From contig PSQN01000016.1 of assembly GCA_002989075.1 (NCBI GenBank), forward strand, positions 124,001 through 188,000: 64,000 nucleotides of DNA, written 5' to 3'. This document shows, piece after piece, positions 22,701 through 32,292 of the stretch. Under the pieces are notes generated by a model that saw only the letters and a program-made list of their open reading frames with translations, was not told the DNA's origin and ran no database searches. Within the stretch, counting starts at the first letter, position 1, and every line of letters begins with the position of its first letter. This DNA comes from Arthonia radiata (lineage: Eukaryota; Ascomycota; Arthoniomycetes; Arthoniales; Arthoniaceae). Position numbers and translations under genes: made by a program.

Positions 22701-23472
22701 CACCGTGTACTATCGCCGACGTTTCAAAGAGCACATGGCCAGGCAGCGATCGGCACATGTCCCAGACTTACCCGCACTTCAAGTGCCAGCAATCTTTGTA
22801 GAAGATGAAGATGATACAAGCAGTCCGAATACTCCAGGGTCCGGCTCAAAGTCTCCAGGCTCGAAGCTCAGGCCAGCGCTGCAACTCAACATACCAGGAG
22901 CGCCACTGAGCGCAGGTGCAAGCTTAGCTGATGTCGACCCGCAAGGCCAAGCATCTGGCTTTGCGCCAGAGACCAGCAACACTGGGTTGAGGAAACGATC
23001 AGATTCCATCCAAGTCTCGCCGATGGCTCTTCACGGTGGATCCAGGTCGAGATCAAGCCTCAGTCCAACAGGCAGCCGTGGCAGTCCAAAGCCATTTCAT
23101 TATCCCAAAGCTCGCGATAGTGATCCTCCCGAAGGCGAATCATCAACTGACAATCCATTCGCAAGCTCAGGGCTGGGTGTCGACTTCCCTGGTCAGCCTT
23201 CTGGTCACAATCGCGGTTTGAGTGTCGAGCATGCACGCGAAAGATCTGGCTCGAGATCCGGTACATCGTTGGCTCACGATCGCAGCCGTTCCAATAGTAA
23301 CGTCAGTGCTCGAGACGTGCTGAGCGCTTTTGACAACTCTGCGTGGGGCGAAAGTATGAGGAGGTCGTTCACAAGTAAAGGGAGTCACGGGCATAGTAGG
23401 AGCAAGAGCAGCATGGCCAGCCATGGTAGCAGTGCCGGTGGAAGCAGCGGACGGGGCGGCGAAGGTGTTTAG
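16777..23472 (+). CDS. cch1: Cch1 voltage-gated calcium channel, pore-forming subunit
   Basis: A 2231-residue intronless frame. A 350-residue Ser/Arg-rich cytoplasmic head is followed by four six-helix repeats. Each has an S4-type segment with spaced Arg (for example FRMLSCLRILRLLSL in repeat I and FKALRALRLLNI in III). The pore loops read ITSNTFTD (I, Asn about 689), SSENWTT (II, Glu about 956), SQEGWTD (III, Glu about 1441) and SGEGWDQ (IV, Glu about 1730), so the filter is N-E-E-E. After repeat IV comes an EF-hand-like segment (AWAEFDESGSGWISKEAF, about 1809) and a disordered Ser/Arg tail. With Mid1, Cch1 forms the high-affinity calcium influx system of the fungal plasma membrane, activated by store depletion, pheromone, cold or wall stress. 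Mid1 is not in this window. Length and layout fit the family well. Confidence 0.97.
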   Translation: MDEQSHRRSQTTQSIPMRDLSRPPEESELPQDPHRRTLSERGRMLFASSSSRPRSRRYTALDAESPSERTTPSELRHEEHSSGQRSFLDDADEQEGVPMDSQSDTFHSAPGVAGLSMSTDPSSDPFNASYLPSSRRGLGKIIGHNDSDFSLTDVSLEGDRDESPPVIDDDRARLTDTRNVQPLDGAAPSTPSGQRHKRLSSQNVRFATPSSTPQRSRLGDDLAAMEAGSVSPHNRSRRKSSVSRSLSPSSAVSPLTRASTVVRNVSQRVVNLSNEQDVVEQEIRRRGSQRRRDEDEQSKASTQQHEGSPVHSEKTASPVPVQPMPSDWVTLANPLRGRSLGIFPPDNKLRTVLCDFMTHPLTEPCILILVLLQTVLLAVQAAPNAMNDPYPLDWKNSWIDWTLLALFVVYTAEIVIRCIVSGFVVNPVEYSTINRKIGWKEALTAKAQTLFAVEHDEAYKERRATIAPIQASIIRTFTTQPMASRFATDSRHASRMRLAHRAFLRHSFNRLDFVAVVCYWISFLLAISGIEARSHIHIFRMLSCLRILRLLSLTSGTSIILRSLKKAAPMLLNVALLIGFFWLLFAIIGVQSFKASLRRNCVWVDPAGQQPNYTTNQYGTFQFCGGSLNNDGNPIPWMDVNGVSSNDRKGYLCPVQSYCVSDQNPFNGTVSFDNIFQSLELVFVVITSNTFTDIMYYITDSDYLIVALFFALGLVILTFWLMNLLIAVITSSFQVIREESQVSAFSTEHEHHPGAELEHEEGVRPHKNSAKEVYDRTRVFWIVVITYGLICQCLRSSTMHESRAKFIDVSETVVTLMLLIEIIVRFAVDWRDFFSNPRNSIDLGLVVITTIIQLPPIHNSGTPYSWLTIFQILRIYRVVLAIPWTRDLIMLVLGKTTGFLNLILFVFLLTFLVAILASQLFRGEVPQKQVDGSTIYITFNTIFNSFLGMYQVFSSENWTTILYNVTSNDVGYNTAWIGAMFFILWFILGFFIVLSMFIAVIQENFDVSEDEKRLQQVKAFLQHKELGGSSNGTLSLAAMFKLRTLTGKRQDPLDYGPAMTEMLLKDAVVKDFLDENADSIDEAEANSHTNGHASGHGDKRLSRPPTMDMRAALSRTSLWQKFKTRVWDREPNPFHSRYKPSRAYEELDARAMAKEAVSAAEKRKLAQREYLQKYPTYNKSFFIFDARHPLRRFCQMIVGPGRGQDRAEGSPPSPIVWYAFSAVLYAAIVAMVLLACVTTPLYQKQYWIDHEYSVYNWFVFTDLGFAVLFSVEAIIRVVADGFFWTPNAYFRSAWGFIDGIVLITLWINVTTSLYSQGAVSRAVGAFKALRALRLLNISDSARDHFHSVIVRGGWKVISAAFVSLSLLIPFAIYGLNLFYGQMSSCNDSGAGITSLNDCAGEYMASPNNWDVLAPREVANDWFNFDDFGSSLFTLFQIVSQEGWTDVMWRAVSIVGAGKQLQDFHTQGNAVFFVIFNLLGAVFVLTLFVSVFMRNYTEQTGVAFLTTDQRSWLELRKILRQISPSKRPPPAHQRATWKQWCYLRATRKTGRWQRAYTIVLVLHLAILCSESYPEPFWWERTRDFVFLGLTFFYIANIVIRIVGLTWTRFRRSSWDLFSLFAVGGTFITTIILLSNFQQRVYQQLHKLFLVSVVLLIIPRNNQLDQLFKTAAASLAAISNLLATWFVLYLAFAIAFTQTFGLTRFGGNETDNVNFRNVPKALIVLFRCSSGEGWDQLMEDFAGINPPFCTVGDNFLDGDCGSPNWARALFILWNLLSMYIFVNMFVSLIYESFSYVYQRSSGLSVISRKEIRRFKQAWAEFDESGSGWISKEAFPRLLGELTGIFEMRTYPEEFTVGSFKRDCGTHRQSAKHLFGDDSMFARPGEMDIHTLNDKLDRMPVDEIRARRQRMRVFYEEVMVSSDPDRGINFTSLLMVLAHYKVINDNKSLRLEEFLRRRARLQRVEEAVRRNIVIGFFDTVYYRRRFKEHMARQRSAHVPDLPALQVPAIFVEDEDDTSSPNTPGSGSKSPGSKLRPALQLNIPGAPLSAGASLADVDPQGQASGFAPETSNTGLRKRSDSIQVSPMALHGGSRSRSSLSPTGSRGSPKPFHYPKARDSDPPEGESSTDNPFASSGLGVDFPGQPSGHNRGLSVEHARERSGSRSGTSLAHDRSRSNSNVSARDVLSAFDNSAWGESMRRSFTSKGSHGHSRSKSSMASHGSSAGGSSGRGGEGV

Positions 23473-23896
23473 TGCGAACCGATGTCAAGATTTGTCGCCG
23501 GCGCACAGGGGAGGTTGGGAAAGCGTGCATACACGAAAGCATATGGGGTGGTGTTTTGACTGATTACGCATAGCGACGGTGCTCTGCGGAAGATAGGTTT
23601 GCAATAAGCACGTTTGAGGTTTTCAAGGCCCGAATGAAGCTATGAGGATGGTCGAAATTTGTCTTTTGTTCTTCTGATATGAAGCACTGCAGGTATCGCG
23701 GGTTGGCCACGCGATCGCGCAAAAACCGCACTTTGAGCAAATACCCTGCCTGGAAATGCGCCAGTTCAATGGCGTCGTCCGATCCCACACGTTTTGACCT
23801 CATTGCATCTAAACAAAGCTGAAGCGGGGAGATCTCAGATACCGACTCGACATTGTCCGGACGCCGCATGTAGATAGTCTCCGCGTACACCCAACC
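23473..23896. other. intergenic, cch1 3' flank and mrpl11 promoter
   Basis: 424 bp. An antisense 130-codon frame crosses it and the start of the next gene, but it has no motif and is treated as chance. Confidence 0.5.
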
Positions 23897-24967
23897 ATGC
23901 GTCCACCGCGCAGCGCGATCCAGTGTGCCTCCATTCCCACATATCCACTTCAAACAAGACGTACCACACCTTTCACAACCCCCTCATATACACCACGCCG
24001 TCACCTCACAACGCCAGAACCGTTCACGATCATTCAACCGCCTCCGCCTCCGCCCGAGCTCTTCACACAGCAGTCCGCCGCCTCTACCACCTCGCCCATT
24101 CCACCCCCGATCCGGCGCAGACCCCTCCTGCAGCCCAGATCCCACAAACCCGCTGCGGATCGTAAGTCTCAGCTGCACCGACAGTACACATCCATTCTGC
24201 AAGGCACGCCGCTCATGCTCCTGTTCCAACACAACAATCTCAAGATGGCGGAGTGGACCGCCATACGGCGAGAGCTGGACGTCGCCATTCTGCGCGGCGC
24301 ACGGCAGAACGAGGAGGACATGCGATTACACGACGAAGGAAGGAAACCGCGGGTAGTAATCGTGAGGAACGGCGTCTTCGGCGCCGCATTAAGAGTCATC
24401 GAGCATTATCTCCCCAGGTTCGAGGGCAGAGAAGAAAGACCGCAGCATCTCCTAAGCGAAGAAGCGTACCGCGCGGGACTGTACAAGACGAACGCAAGAG
24501 TGCCGGTGAAGCGAAAGACGAGTTTAGAGCCGTTATTAACGGGGCCGCTGGCGGTGGTGACGTTCCCGTCAGTGTCGCCGACGCAGCTCGCGACCGTGTT
24601 AAGCATACTTGCCCCGAAAGGCCCGGGCTTTCCAGCGCCGAAGAGACGGGAGCAGCCGGGCTTGTATGATAATAGTGTGCAGCAGGGGCTGGAGAAGCTG
24701 TTGCTGCTGGGGGCGAGGGTGAACGAAGGGAAGGGCGCGAAGGCGATGGATCATGAGGGAGCGAGGCTCCTGGGGAGTTTGGCGAAGAGAGGAGGTATGG
24801 AGGGACTGCGAGCGGAGGTGGTGAGACTGCTGCAGGGTGTGGGGATGGGGTTGGTAGGGAGCTTGGAGGGGGCTGGGCGGAGTGTGTGGGCTACGATGGA
24901 GGGGCGGAGGATGGATATGGAGGAGAAGAGTGGGGAGAAGACAGAGGCAGCGAAGAGCGATGCGTGA
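23897..24967 (+). CDS. mrpl11: mitochondrial large-subunit ribosomal protein uL10m (YmL11 type)
   Basis: A single exon of 356 residues. The N-terminus is rich in Arg, Ser, Thr and Pro with few acids (MRPPRSAIQCASIPTYPLQT), as expected for a mitochondrial targeting peptide. From about residue 90 it follows the uL10 fold: RKSQLHRQYTSILQGTPLML, a helix with LKMAEWTAIRRELD, then VVIVRNGVFGAAL and LLTGPLAVVTFPS, where uL10 proteins have the conserved Gly-Pro. Later LGARVNEG and a C-terminal helix match the family. It forms the base of the L7/L12 stalk on the mitoribosome and helps recruit translation factors. The coding strand changes from C-rich at the 5' end to very G-rich at the 3' end. Confidence 0.85.
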   Translation: MRPPRSAIQCASIPTYPLQTRRTTPFTTPSYTPRRHLTTPEPFTIIQPPPPPPELFTQQSAASTTSPIPPPIRRRPLLQPRSHKPAADRKSQLHRQYTSILQGTPLMLLFQHNNLKMAEWTAIRRELDVAILRGARQNEEDMRLHDEGRKPRVVIVRNGVFGAALRVIEHYLPRFEGREERPQHLLSEEAYRAGLYKTNARVPVKRKTSLEPLLTGPLAVVTFPSVSPTQLATVLSILAPKGPGFPAPKRREQPGLYDNSVQQGLEKLLLLGARVNEGKGAKAMDHEGARLLGSLAKRGGMEGLRAEVVRLLQGVGMGLVGSLEGAGRSVWATMEGRRMDMEEKSGEKTEAAKSDA

Positions 24968-26407
24968 AATTTTTGGCAGTAGGGTCGAAGAGCTTGTACA
25001 GTATATTGTACGATATGTTGGTATATAGAAGCCGCGCCGCAAAGATATTGATGGCATGTCGCACTGACATTGTATGTCTGCCGAATGGAGTCGTACCCCA
25101 TGTTAGCACTGATACTCCCTGCACATTGCGGATGTCCTGTCTAGGGCTGTGTCGTCTAGGCCGCGTGTGGAAAGAAAGTGTCTCCGGACAAGACATTCGG
25201 GATACCTCTTTTCTTTGCTATCGCAACGTACTCTGTGCGTTCCATTCATGGAGTAGGGCAAAAATAGCTGCGATGCGAAATTTGCGCCTGCCTCTGCGTC
25301 CTCGATAGATTTCACGCACTGATCATCAATAACACGATTCAGAGCGTCACGGTTTGGAGCGTCATCTTTGAGGTCAGATCTTAGCAGCAATGCAGGTTTG
25401 CAGCTCAGAGCACCCTCAAAAACATCCCATGATGCCTTTTCAGATGCCGAGGGGAACAACATGTCCTCAAAGCGTAATCAGGCAGAGTACGCACCAATGG
25501 ATTGCTCAATTTTCCGCGCTTCGCTCAAATACTTCATACGCCGCCCTACAACTATGCAGCTGTGAAGACAGTTGACGCCGATTAGAGATATGGCATAACC
25601 GAGAAGTAGAGGCGCAACACTCAGTGAGCGCTGAACTTATGACGATTCCATCAGGCGGCCAGCTCCCTGGACGGAGGTTAGGCCTTTGGATCTGCGCTAC
25701 TGGCGGCAGCTGCTACATGCTTTGATTGTGGGCAGTGTCACCGTCAAGGCTGACGGCTGATCTTGACGCCGATGAACCCTGGGGAGTAATATCGTGTTCT
25801 TGAGACGAATTCTTGGGGTCAGGTGCTGTTGACGACCTGGAACCAACTCGTAAGGCTGACGGACGCCCAAAGGACGTGGTTGGTCGTCCAGGCGTGACTG
25901 CTGGTTTCGAAATGACAGTGCTGGAGAAGAAGCCTCGCTGCTAGTGTTGAGAGTAGCAATATCGTCTTCACTTCGCTTTTGAGGTCATCCTGATCTTTGC
26001 TGCGGAGTAGTGCTTTGTGGACTGGGGATGAAAATTCGTCGCCGGTCTTACTCGAGCGGCAGTGGTAGATATATTGCGCTCTTCGGTCTGCTCCTGTGGC
26101 ATTAATTTGGCTTGCTCTCTATTGGCTTCTTGCCGTGCTCGTAGAAGGACGCCTGAATGCTGAGGTTGGCAGGTCTTCGTGCGGTACGTCTTGGTTCGTT
26201 GTGCCGCCTGCTTCAATCGACTACGAGCCGGTAGCATATTGCCCGAGGCTACTGCGTGTACGGAATACCTGGACTGACTCCACGTTGTGTTTGTCGGTGA
26301 TTAGCAGTACGCGATGGGTAGCGACCGAGTGCTCTCCTTATTTTGCCAGTCGCCAGTGTGACACTCACACTTCTTGGTGAAACACTACAGAAAGCCGCAT
26401 GCGTATT
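24968..26407. other. intergenic, with one orphan frame
   Basis: 1.44 kb between uL10m and the SUZ gene. The only notable frame is a minus-strand ATG-started one of 119 codons at 25462-25103 (MLFPSASEKASWDVFEGALS..). It has no recognised motif and no exon partner, so it is either a decayed gene or chance. The right part is the 3' flank of the SUZ gene. Confidence 0.4.
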
Positions 26408-27226
26408 TCAAGTAATGCTGCTCTTGCCACCTCGTGATGCGAAGCCAAATCCACTTTGGTCTGGTCCTCTCGGCTGTCGAATGATCTGCGCATCGACCTG
26501 CGTCTGTAGTGGTCCTCTGGAACCTGAGGTGAATGCGGGCCTCGAGGTGTACTCAGGATCGAATAGCTGGCGTTGGTTCTGCGGTGTAGCAATCCTCGCG
26601 GGTGACTGACTGGCGCTTGTTGGCCTTGAGCTGCCTCGTGAACTACCTCTTCCGCCACGACCACCACCTCGCGCTCGACCATTTGGACTCGCCGATGAAG
26701 ATCCGCTAGGCTGGTCAGAAGCGCCATCGGTCTGACCAAATATTCGCCGGCGCGCCTCCTCATACTTTCTGGCCTTCTCTGCCCTCTCTACATGCGCTTG
26801 TTCTTGCCGTTGTTTCATCATTCTCTCCTGCTCTAATCTGGCCTCATCCTCGGAATCCAGCTCTTCCTCCTCGTCGGGCCTTTGCGCGACACTCATCACT
26901 TCAATTCGGTTCTCCAGTCCTGCCGCACCATTTTGTGATCTCCTCGCTAGCACAGGTTTTGCCGCGTCCTTAGGCTTTCGAGTCAGCACCTGTACCTGGC
27001 CTTTGTGATTTGTTTTGAGGGGCGGTTCGGTTGAGCCGGCATGAAGAAAGAAGGGTAGGCTGTTCTGATTTTCCGCTGTATCCCAAAGCGCTCTTTGTGA
27101 CGCGGCATGCTGTGCTTTACGTTCTGCGCGGGTTGACTTGGCTACTTGCGCGGGGGTAGGATCGGGTTTGGTATCTGCAACGGCCTCGTAGTCGTCGTCC
27201 CAAGCGTCTGGGACCTTTTTGGACAT
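26408..27226 (-). CDS. SUZ-domain RNA-associated protein
   Basis: A single exon of 272 residues starting MSKKVPDAWDDDYEA, the usual opening of SUZ-domain proteins (SUZRD1-like). The acidic Trp-Asp head is followed by basic helices. The SUZ-type core (about 115-165) reads EEELDSEDEARLEQERMMKQ and RAEKARKYEEARRRIFGQ, where Tyr-xx-Ala-Arg-xx-Ile-Phe-Gly is the family signature. The tail is RGG-rich (RARGGGRGGRGSSRGSSR), as in many RNA-binding proteins. SUZ segments bind RNA. The protein is probably cytoplasmic and linked to mRNA metabolism. Function beyond that is inference. Confidence 0.82.
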   Translation of the reverse strand: MSKKVPDAWDDDYEAVADTKPDPTPAQVAKSTRAERKAQHAASQRALWDTAENQNSLPFFLHAGSTEPPLKTNHKGQVQVLTRKPKDAAKPVLARRSQNGAAGLENRIEVMSVAQRPDEEEELDSEDEARLEQERMMKQRQEQAHVERAEKARKYEEARRRIFGQTDGASDQPSGSSSASPNGRARGGGRGGRGSSRGSSRPTSASQSPARIATPQNQRQLFDPEYTSRPAFTSGSRGPLQTQVDAQIIRQPRGPDQSGFGFASRGGKSSIT

Positions 27227-27821
27227 GGTAAATTCCCGTGATTGACCACCCGAAGTTCTCCGATGCGGACAAGTCCGTCAGAGATCTGACTGTGTATATG
27301 TGTGAGCAGTCTGGAGAACGATAAATTCTTGGATTTGGAGGTAAAGGTGGAAGAAAGTAGTCAACAAAAAGCGGAGGGACAGATTACGTCGAAGTGACCC
27401 TGAGGCGGCGGAGATCTAGCGGCAGTCCCCGCCTTCTAAGCGCCAAAGTTTAGCGCTTGCGGCTGGTTTTAGCCCCCAGATCCATCGAAGCTTCTTCAAT
27501 GCTTCTCTTGCTGTTGTGAGACGTCAAACTTGACGGCATTGAAAGCCACGTCACAAGTCCAACAATTGTCTGTACAACGCATTCATTCAATCATAATTCG
27601 ACAATAAGCTAATCGAACTGTCGCTATGTCCAGCGATCAACCCACACCCATGGTAAGCTCCCACTCGAAGGCCACCCATTCGCAAGAGCTGCATATCTAG
27701 GCAGCAAGAGGAGCTGCTGTGCCGCAGATCGACTCTCAACTTTTCACTCGACTGCCATTTTCAAGCCTGCTGTATATATTCGATTCTCCAAACCCTCAGA
27801 GCAGACTTCGACTTCGACACC
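27227..27821. promoter_or_regulatory. bidirectional promoter region, SUZ gene / small gene
   Basis: 595 bp between divergent ATGs. At 27626 an ATG opens a nine-codon frame (MSSDQPTPM) directly followed by GTAAGC, with CTAGGCAG about 50 nt later. This looks like a spliced 5' leader of the plus-strand gene, or an alternative first coding exon. I could not carry that exon in frame to the next ATG with certainty. Confidence 0.45.
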
Positions 27822-28206
27822 ATGAAGCGTTCTCTATCCACGATGCTGACGCCAGAACCTCAGGACATCGCCTCCGACTCCACCTCAGCCCAGAACACGT
27901 TAAGCTTCGCCAATACCTCCAACTCATCAAGAAAAGTTGGCGAGCAACCACTACAGCAGGTTCATAGACAATCAGGCTACAAGTGGGACCGAGAGGAGGA
28001 TGCGCCGGGGTACGCATGGAAGAGCAAGCGGGCGTATGATGAGATTCAGCGGTCTTGGGACTCGATCGTCCAGCGGGATACGTTTATTGGCGGTGAGTGC
28101 AAGCAGTCGGTCCGATCTGTGTAAGAGATGCTGATGCATGACAGCCAAATACGGCGACCCAGCTCTGCTCGCACCAATGAATACACCCTGGGACAAGATC
28201 ATTTAG
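27822..28206 (+). CDS. small conserved-looking protein, function unknown
   Basis: Two exons, 27822-28092 and 28145-28206, with a 52-nt intron (GTGAGT..GACAG), encode 110 residues. The Ser/Thr-rich head is followed by an aromatic-charged core (GYKWDREEDAPGYAWKSKRA and SWDSIVQRDTFIG), and the splice adds AKYGDPALLAPMNTPWDKII. The dense Trp/Tyr/Asp pattern and exact splice phase argue for a real gene. I do not recognise a family. An upstream short exon beginning at 27626 may belong to the mRNA or change the start. Confidence 0.62.
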
Positions 28207-28990
28207 CGAATTACTGAAAGAGATCTTTCAATCGTGGGAGATCAACGCAAGACATCTAAGGCCTGCCTATTACCTCCAAGTATTAGCAGGTCACGAATAC
28301 ATGAGTAATAACTAACAACGTGGAGGAGAATCCAGTGCAGTGCACTCAAGCAGCAACATGGCATACCGTCTAGTGAGAGTCCGGAGTGAAGTCTGCATGT
28401 GCCATGCTACTTTCTTTGGCCATTTCGACCAGCCGAGTTGCTAGCCATGTCACCACAAAACCTAGAAAAGCATTCGCTGTGGAACTATCGATTTCGCCTT
28501 CGCCGGAAGGACGATTTGGAGCTTGATGTACAGCAAAGGTAGCTGCATGGTTGCGAACCACAATGAAATTCACTTCGGTGAGCATCTGCCTCGCTATATC
28601 TACGTGACGTGGAGTGTATCCGTTGCATTGCTCTGCGGTATTGCTGTACTGCTCGGCTGTGTTTGCTCTGCTGTGTTGACCCCTCGGTCCGAGACGGCGC
28701 AAGTTATTTCCCAATTTGGGTCCGACGCCCGCCATACCGCGGCTCTCTCCATCCTGGCCCATGAAATCTCGTGATCTTGCCATACTCTTCCTCATCTCAG
28801 CACATTCATGAACTTCTTTCGCGGATGACGCGCACCAGCCGTTTGGACCGATGGTGACAATGAGGCCAAAGTGACGCAGTATTGAACGCGTCGATTACGT
28901 TGAGCGAGCCAAGCAGGATGAGCAAATGCCCTTGAGCGTGAGCATACGCCGATAGGAAATCAGCAGCCTCATTTGACAGATTCTCGTGCT
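28207..28990. other. intergenic, no supported gene
   Basis: A minus-strand ATG frame of 141 codons (28795-28370) is present but has no motif and could be chance. The right end is the promoter of the next plus-strand gene. Confidence 0.4.
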
Positions 28991-30324
28991 ATGGCTGCTC
29001 CGATGGAGGGCATTCAGACAGGCGGTGAAGGTGGTGGGTTGGCGGGAGATGGCCAACACAAACATGAAGACGAGAGGAAATCTCCACTTCCATCGCAGAC
29101 CGCTGCACCACCTTCAATCACCGCTCTCTCGTCTCGAGGATCAACCGGTGCAAACGCCAAGTCGCAACCAGCAGTTGTAGGCGCGCAAGAGCACTTGCCC
29201 AAAAGCGAGGCAGGAGATCCTCCACTTCCTCCCCCAAGTATCAATAGATCGCGTAAACCCTCAGGTGCGTCTGCGCCCGATTCCTCGCATGGTCTTTGTC
29301 AACATGCAGCCACAACTCGTTGGTCTGAGACTTATTGCTCCCCGTCCAGGCCCGCCCTCACTTACCGCCCTCTGCAAAATCGGCGGCATGGAAGTTCCTG
29401 CTCCTCGAAGCCAGACCATCGACCAGCACACGCGTGACGAGATCAAGTACATGTACATTCATGAATACGCCGAGGGTCTCAATAAGCTGCTCGAGACTCA
29501 ATGGTACACCAATAACGGGCTCGACCGACTCTTTGCCAACTTTCAGCTCCAGCAACAGTTCGCCGGTACGCTTGAGTTGTTCACTCGAACCAAAAGCACA
29601 AACTTTGATGAATTTCTCAGACTGCCGCCGACAGAGCGAAAGCTGGTGATGGAGCTGATGCTGTTGCCAATGAAGGTGCCAAACCCAAACCCGGCGGACA
29701 CTGAATTGCAGACTGTGAGTTTTCAAGCTTGCGCCGACTTTCGTCGTCTTGCGCAAGATGGTCACAGATGGTCACAGTTCTTAGCATCGTTGATCAAGCA
29801 ACACACCGCTCTCGCCGCAGAGAGGAGTGCTGGCTAATGATTGGCAGGTCATTGCTCGCCTCCACGTCCTTGAGTGCCTTCTCACAGGCCGTGTAATCCA
29901 AGCGTCACCCATCATCGAAGGCCTGCCTCGACCGGGCATGGATCCTCGACAGAACCACTTCTGGAAACACCTGGGAGAAACCATCACTCAAGCCAGCCTT
30001 TGCAACCCGCAATACGGCGTGCCTACATGGCCGAATGCTTTTGAGAACGCGACACAAGCCCTCGCGCAGTTGCGGCCTGTATTGGATGGTATGGAGAACA
30101 GGGACGTTCTCTACAGCATGGCCGTGCTACGACACCTTGGTCCGAGACACCTGCAGGCTATTAGTCGAGGAGAAGGAGTCATTGACGATGGAAGGGAACG
30201 CGCTCGGGTGGCTGTTGCAAAGAAGTTCCTCGAGGACCAAGCAAGTGGGTGGGGGACGACACAGGTGGTGCAGAGAGTATGTGGAATGGTCATGACGGGG
30301 CTGAATCACTGGGGGCTGGTGTGA
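28991..30324 (+). CDS. unrecognised 371-residue protein
   Basis: Proposed exons are 28991-29264, 29350-29714 and 29848-30324. The start MAAPMEGIQTGG opens a disordered Pro/Ser/Lys head of about 90 residues. Intron 1 (GTGCGT..GTCCAG, 85 nt) is less certain: GTATCA at 29238 also keeps frame. Intron 2 (GTGAGT..TTGGCAG, 133 nt) is clear. The folded part is helical, with TIDQHTRDEIKYMYIHEYAE, ELMLLPMKVPNP, VIARLHVLECLLTGRVIQA and RDVLYSMAVLRHLG. No catalytic motif, membrane segment or signal peptide is seen. It looks like a conserved fungal protein of unknown function. Confidence 0.65.
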
Positions 30325-31167
30325 CACTGGTCAGGACATGGAAGTCACGGAATGGGTTAGGAAACGGCGTTCGGACACCCGCAATGACTAGTCTGGGAGG
30401 ATATCGATCCATGCGCATAGATGGCAAAGGGTGCCAATGGCAGCAATGCCGAGAGGTTGGGTGCTTAGGAAGGTGGCTGAGCTATAGCACCATTGGCATG
30501 AGTAGTAGATGAACGCTCACGTGGCGACTGCATGTAGTTTGATCAACGCCGGGTAATGGCAATATGAAGTTGTATCAGCGAGCTTGCTAAGAGCTGAACC
30601 TGGTGCGCGCCAGTGCCCTCATCCACGCGTCTGTCTTGGCGCGCCTTCTCCTTGAACCATCATCTCTTTCCCACTCTTCCTCGTTCCTCTCATCAAGCAG
30701 ACTCTCTCATCAACACATACGTTCAGCTGATGTTGCTCTTCGATCTGCTCCGTTGAGCAGCCAGGGACGCTTGCTTTCTCGCTGTAATCTATCGCTACGC
30801 CCGATGTGCTCTCTCTTGCCTTCATTATCTGTCCCCCTTGCCTCAATCCAGTAGGTCTTTGCGAGAACACGCGAGCGCTTGAAGGTTGATAAGGAATGAT
30901 ATCTCGCGGAACAAAATACCTTTTCGAGCTCCCCTTTCCTCGCCGGCCGAACAAGGCCCGATAACACAAAGATAGCCCGAGCTATGTCATCTGTAAACAC
31001 TGAAAAGTTGTTGAGCTTCACTCTCTATGCTAGCAACGAGATTTTGTTGCACTGGTAGCTCAAGAGCCTCTCGTACATTTCCACTCCCTCTCCAGAACGT
31101 CTGCAATAGCTCAAGAGCAAAGACATTCCACATTTGCCTATCAAGTCCCTTCGCGTCCGGCACAATC
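30325..31167. other. intergenic, no gene seen
   Basis: 843 bp between two plus-strand genes. Small frames lack support. The last few hundred bases are the promoter and leader of the dehydrogenase gene. Confidence 0.45.
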
Positions 31168-32292
31168 ATGGCCAACAAACCCAAAGTCCTCCTCCTAGGC
31201 AACATAGACCAGTCCGTTACCCTCCCTTCCCTCGCCCATCCAAACAACTAACAGACCCGCAGCGCCTCGGACTTCTGGTCCCAACACATCGACCCCTTGG
31301 CAATCACCACCACCACCTCCGCCACCGACCGCGCCGCCTTCATCTCAGAATGCATATCCGGCAAACACGACGGCACCGTCGCCGCCTACCGGACTTTCGT
31401 CAGCGCCTCCCAGACCGGCCCATGGGACGCCGAGCTCTGCGCCGCCCTCCCGCGCTCCCTCCGCTTCGTCGCGCACAACGGCGCCGGGTACGACCAGCTC
31501 ACGATTTCCGCGCTGTCGGAACACAACATCATCGCGATGAACGTCCCCACGGCCGTTGACGACGCCACCGCCGACACCGCGCTGTTCCTCATGCTCGGCG
31601 CGCTGCGCTTCCAATCGACGCAGTTTGCGCTCGCGGAGGGGAAGTGGCGCGGACAGCCCGCTCCGGCGCTAGGCAATGATCCTGAGGGCAAAACGCTCGG
31701 CATCCTGGGCATGGGCGGCATCGGCCGGAACTTCGTGCGGAAAAGCGCGCCCTTCGGCATGAAGGTGCTGTACCACAACCGGCGGAAGCTGGCGAAGGGC
31801 GAGGAGGAAGGCGCCGAGTACGTGAGTTTCGAGGAGTTGTTGGGGAGGAGCGACGTGCTGAGCGTGCATGTGCCGTTGAATCAGCATACGCGGCATTTGC
31901 TGGGGAAGGAGGAGTTGAAGAAGTGCAAGAAGGGGCAGTGCATCGTCAATACGGCACGGGGCGCGGTGATCGATGAGGCGGCGCTGGTGGAGGCGCTGGA
32001 GTCGAAGCAGATTGGGAGTGTGGGGTTGGATGTGTATGAGGAGGAGCCGAAGGTGCATGAGGGGTTGGTGAGGCATGAGCGGGCGTTCCTGCTGCCGCAC
32101 ATGGGGACATGGACGAAGGAGACGCAGGAGCGGATGGAGGAGTGGTGTATTGGGAATGTGGAGGCGGCCGTGAAGGGGTTGGGCGGGGACAAGGGAGCGT
32201 GGAAGGGGATGTCGGTGGTGCCTGAGCAGAAGGAGTTGATGGAGAAGTGGAGCAATGAGGGCGCGCCGGGGATGCAGAATGGGGTGCATTGA
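31168..32292 (+). CDS. D-isomer 2-hydroxyacid dehydrogenase (glyoxylate/hydroxypyruvate reductase type)
   Basis: Two exons, 31168-31211 and 31263-32292, give 357 residues. The 51-nt intron starts GTCCGT and ends CCCGCAG after a perfect ACTAAC branch site. The splice gives LLLGNIDHASDFW. The Rossmann motif GMGGIGRNF lies near residue 162. The catalytic Arg sits in NTARGAVIDE (about 243), the Glu in VYEEEP (about 272) and the His in LPHMGTWTKET (about 290). VAHNGAGYDQL is the substrate-loop motif. It reduces glyoxylate or hydroxypyruvate with NAD(P)H, probably in cytosol or mitochondria. The yeast counterpart would be Gor1. Exact substrate is not shown. The first half of the coding strand is C-rich, the second strongly G-rich. 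Confidence 0.9.

Noticed and set aside
23564-23953. Minus-strand frame of about 130 codons after cch1
   Set aside because: It overlaps the start of the uL10m gene on the other strand, has no motif, and looks like a chance frame.
25103-25462. Minus-strand ATG frame of 119 codons
   Set aside because: Reasonable composition, but no motif and no exon chain upstream; cannot be supported as a gene.
28370-28795. Minus-strand ATG frame of 141 codons
   Set aside because: No recognisable domain and low-complexity patches; kept only as part of the intergenic note.
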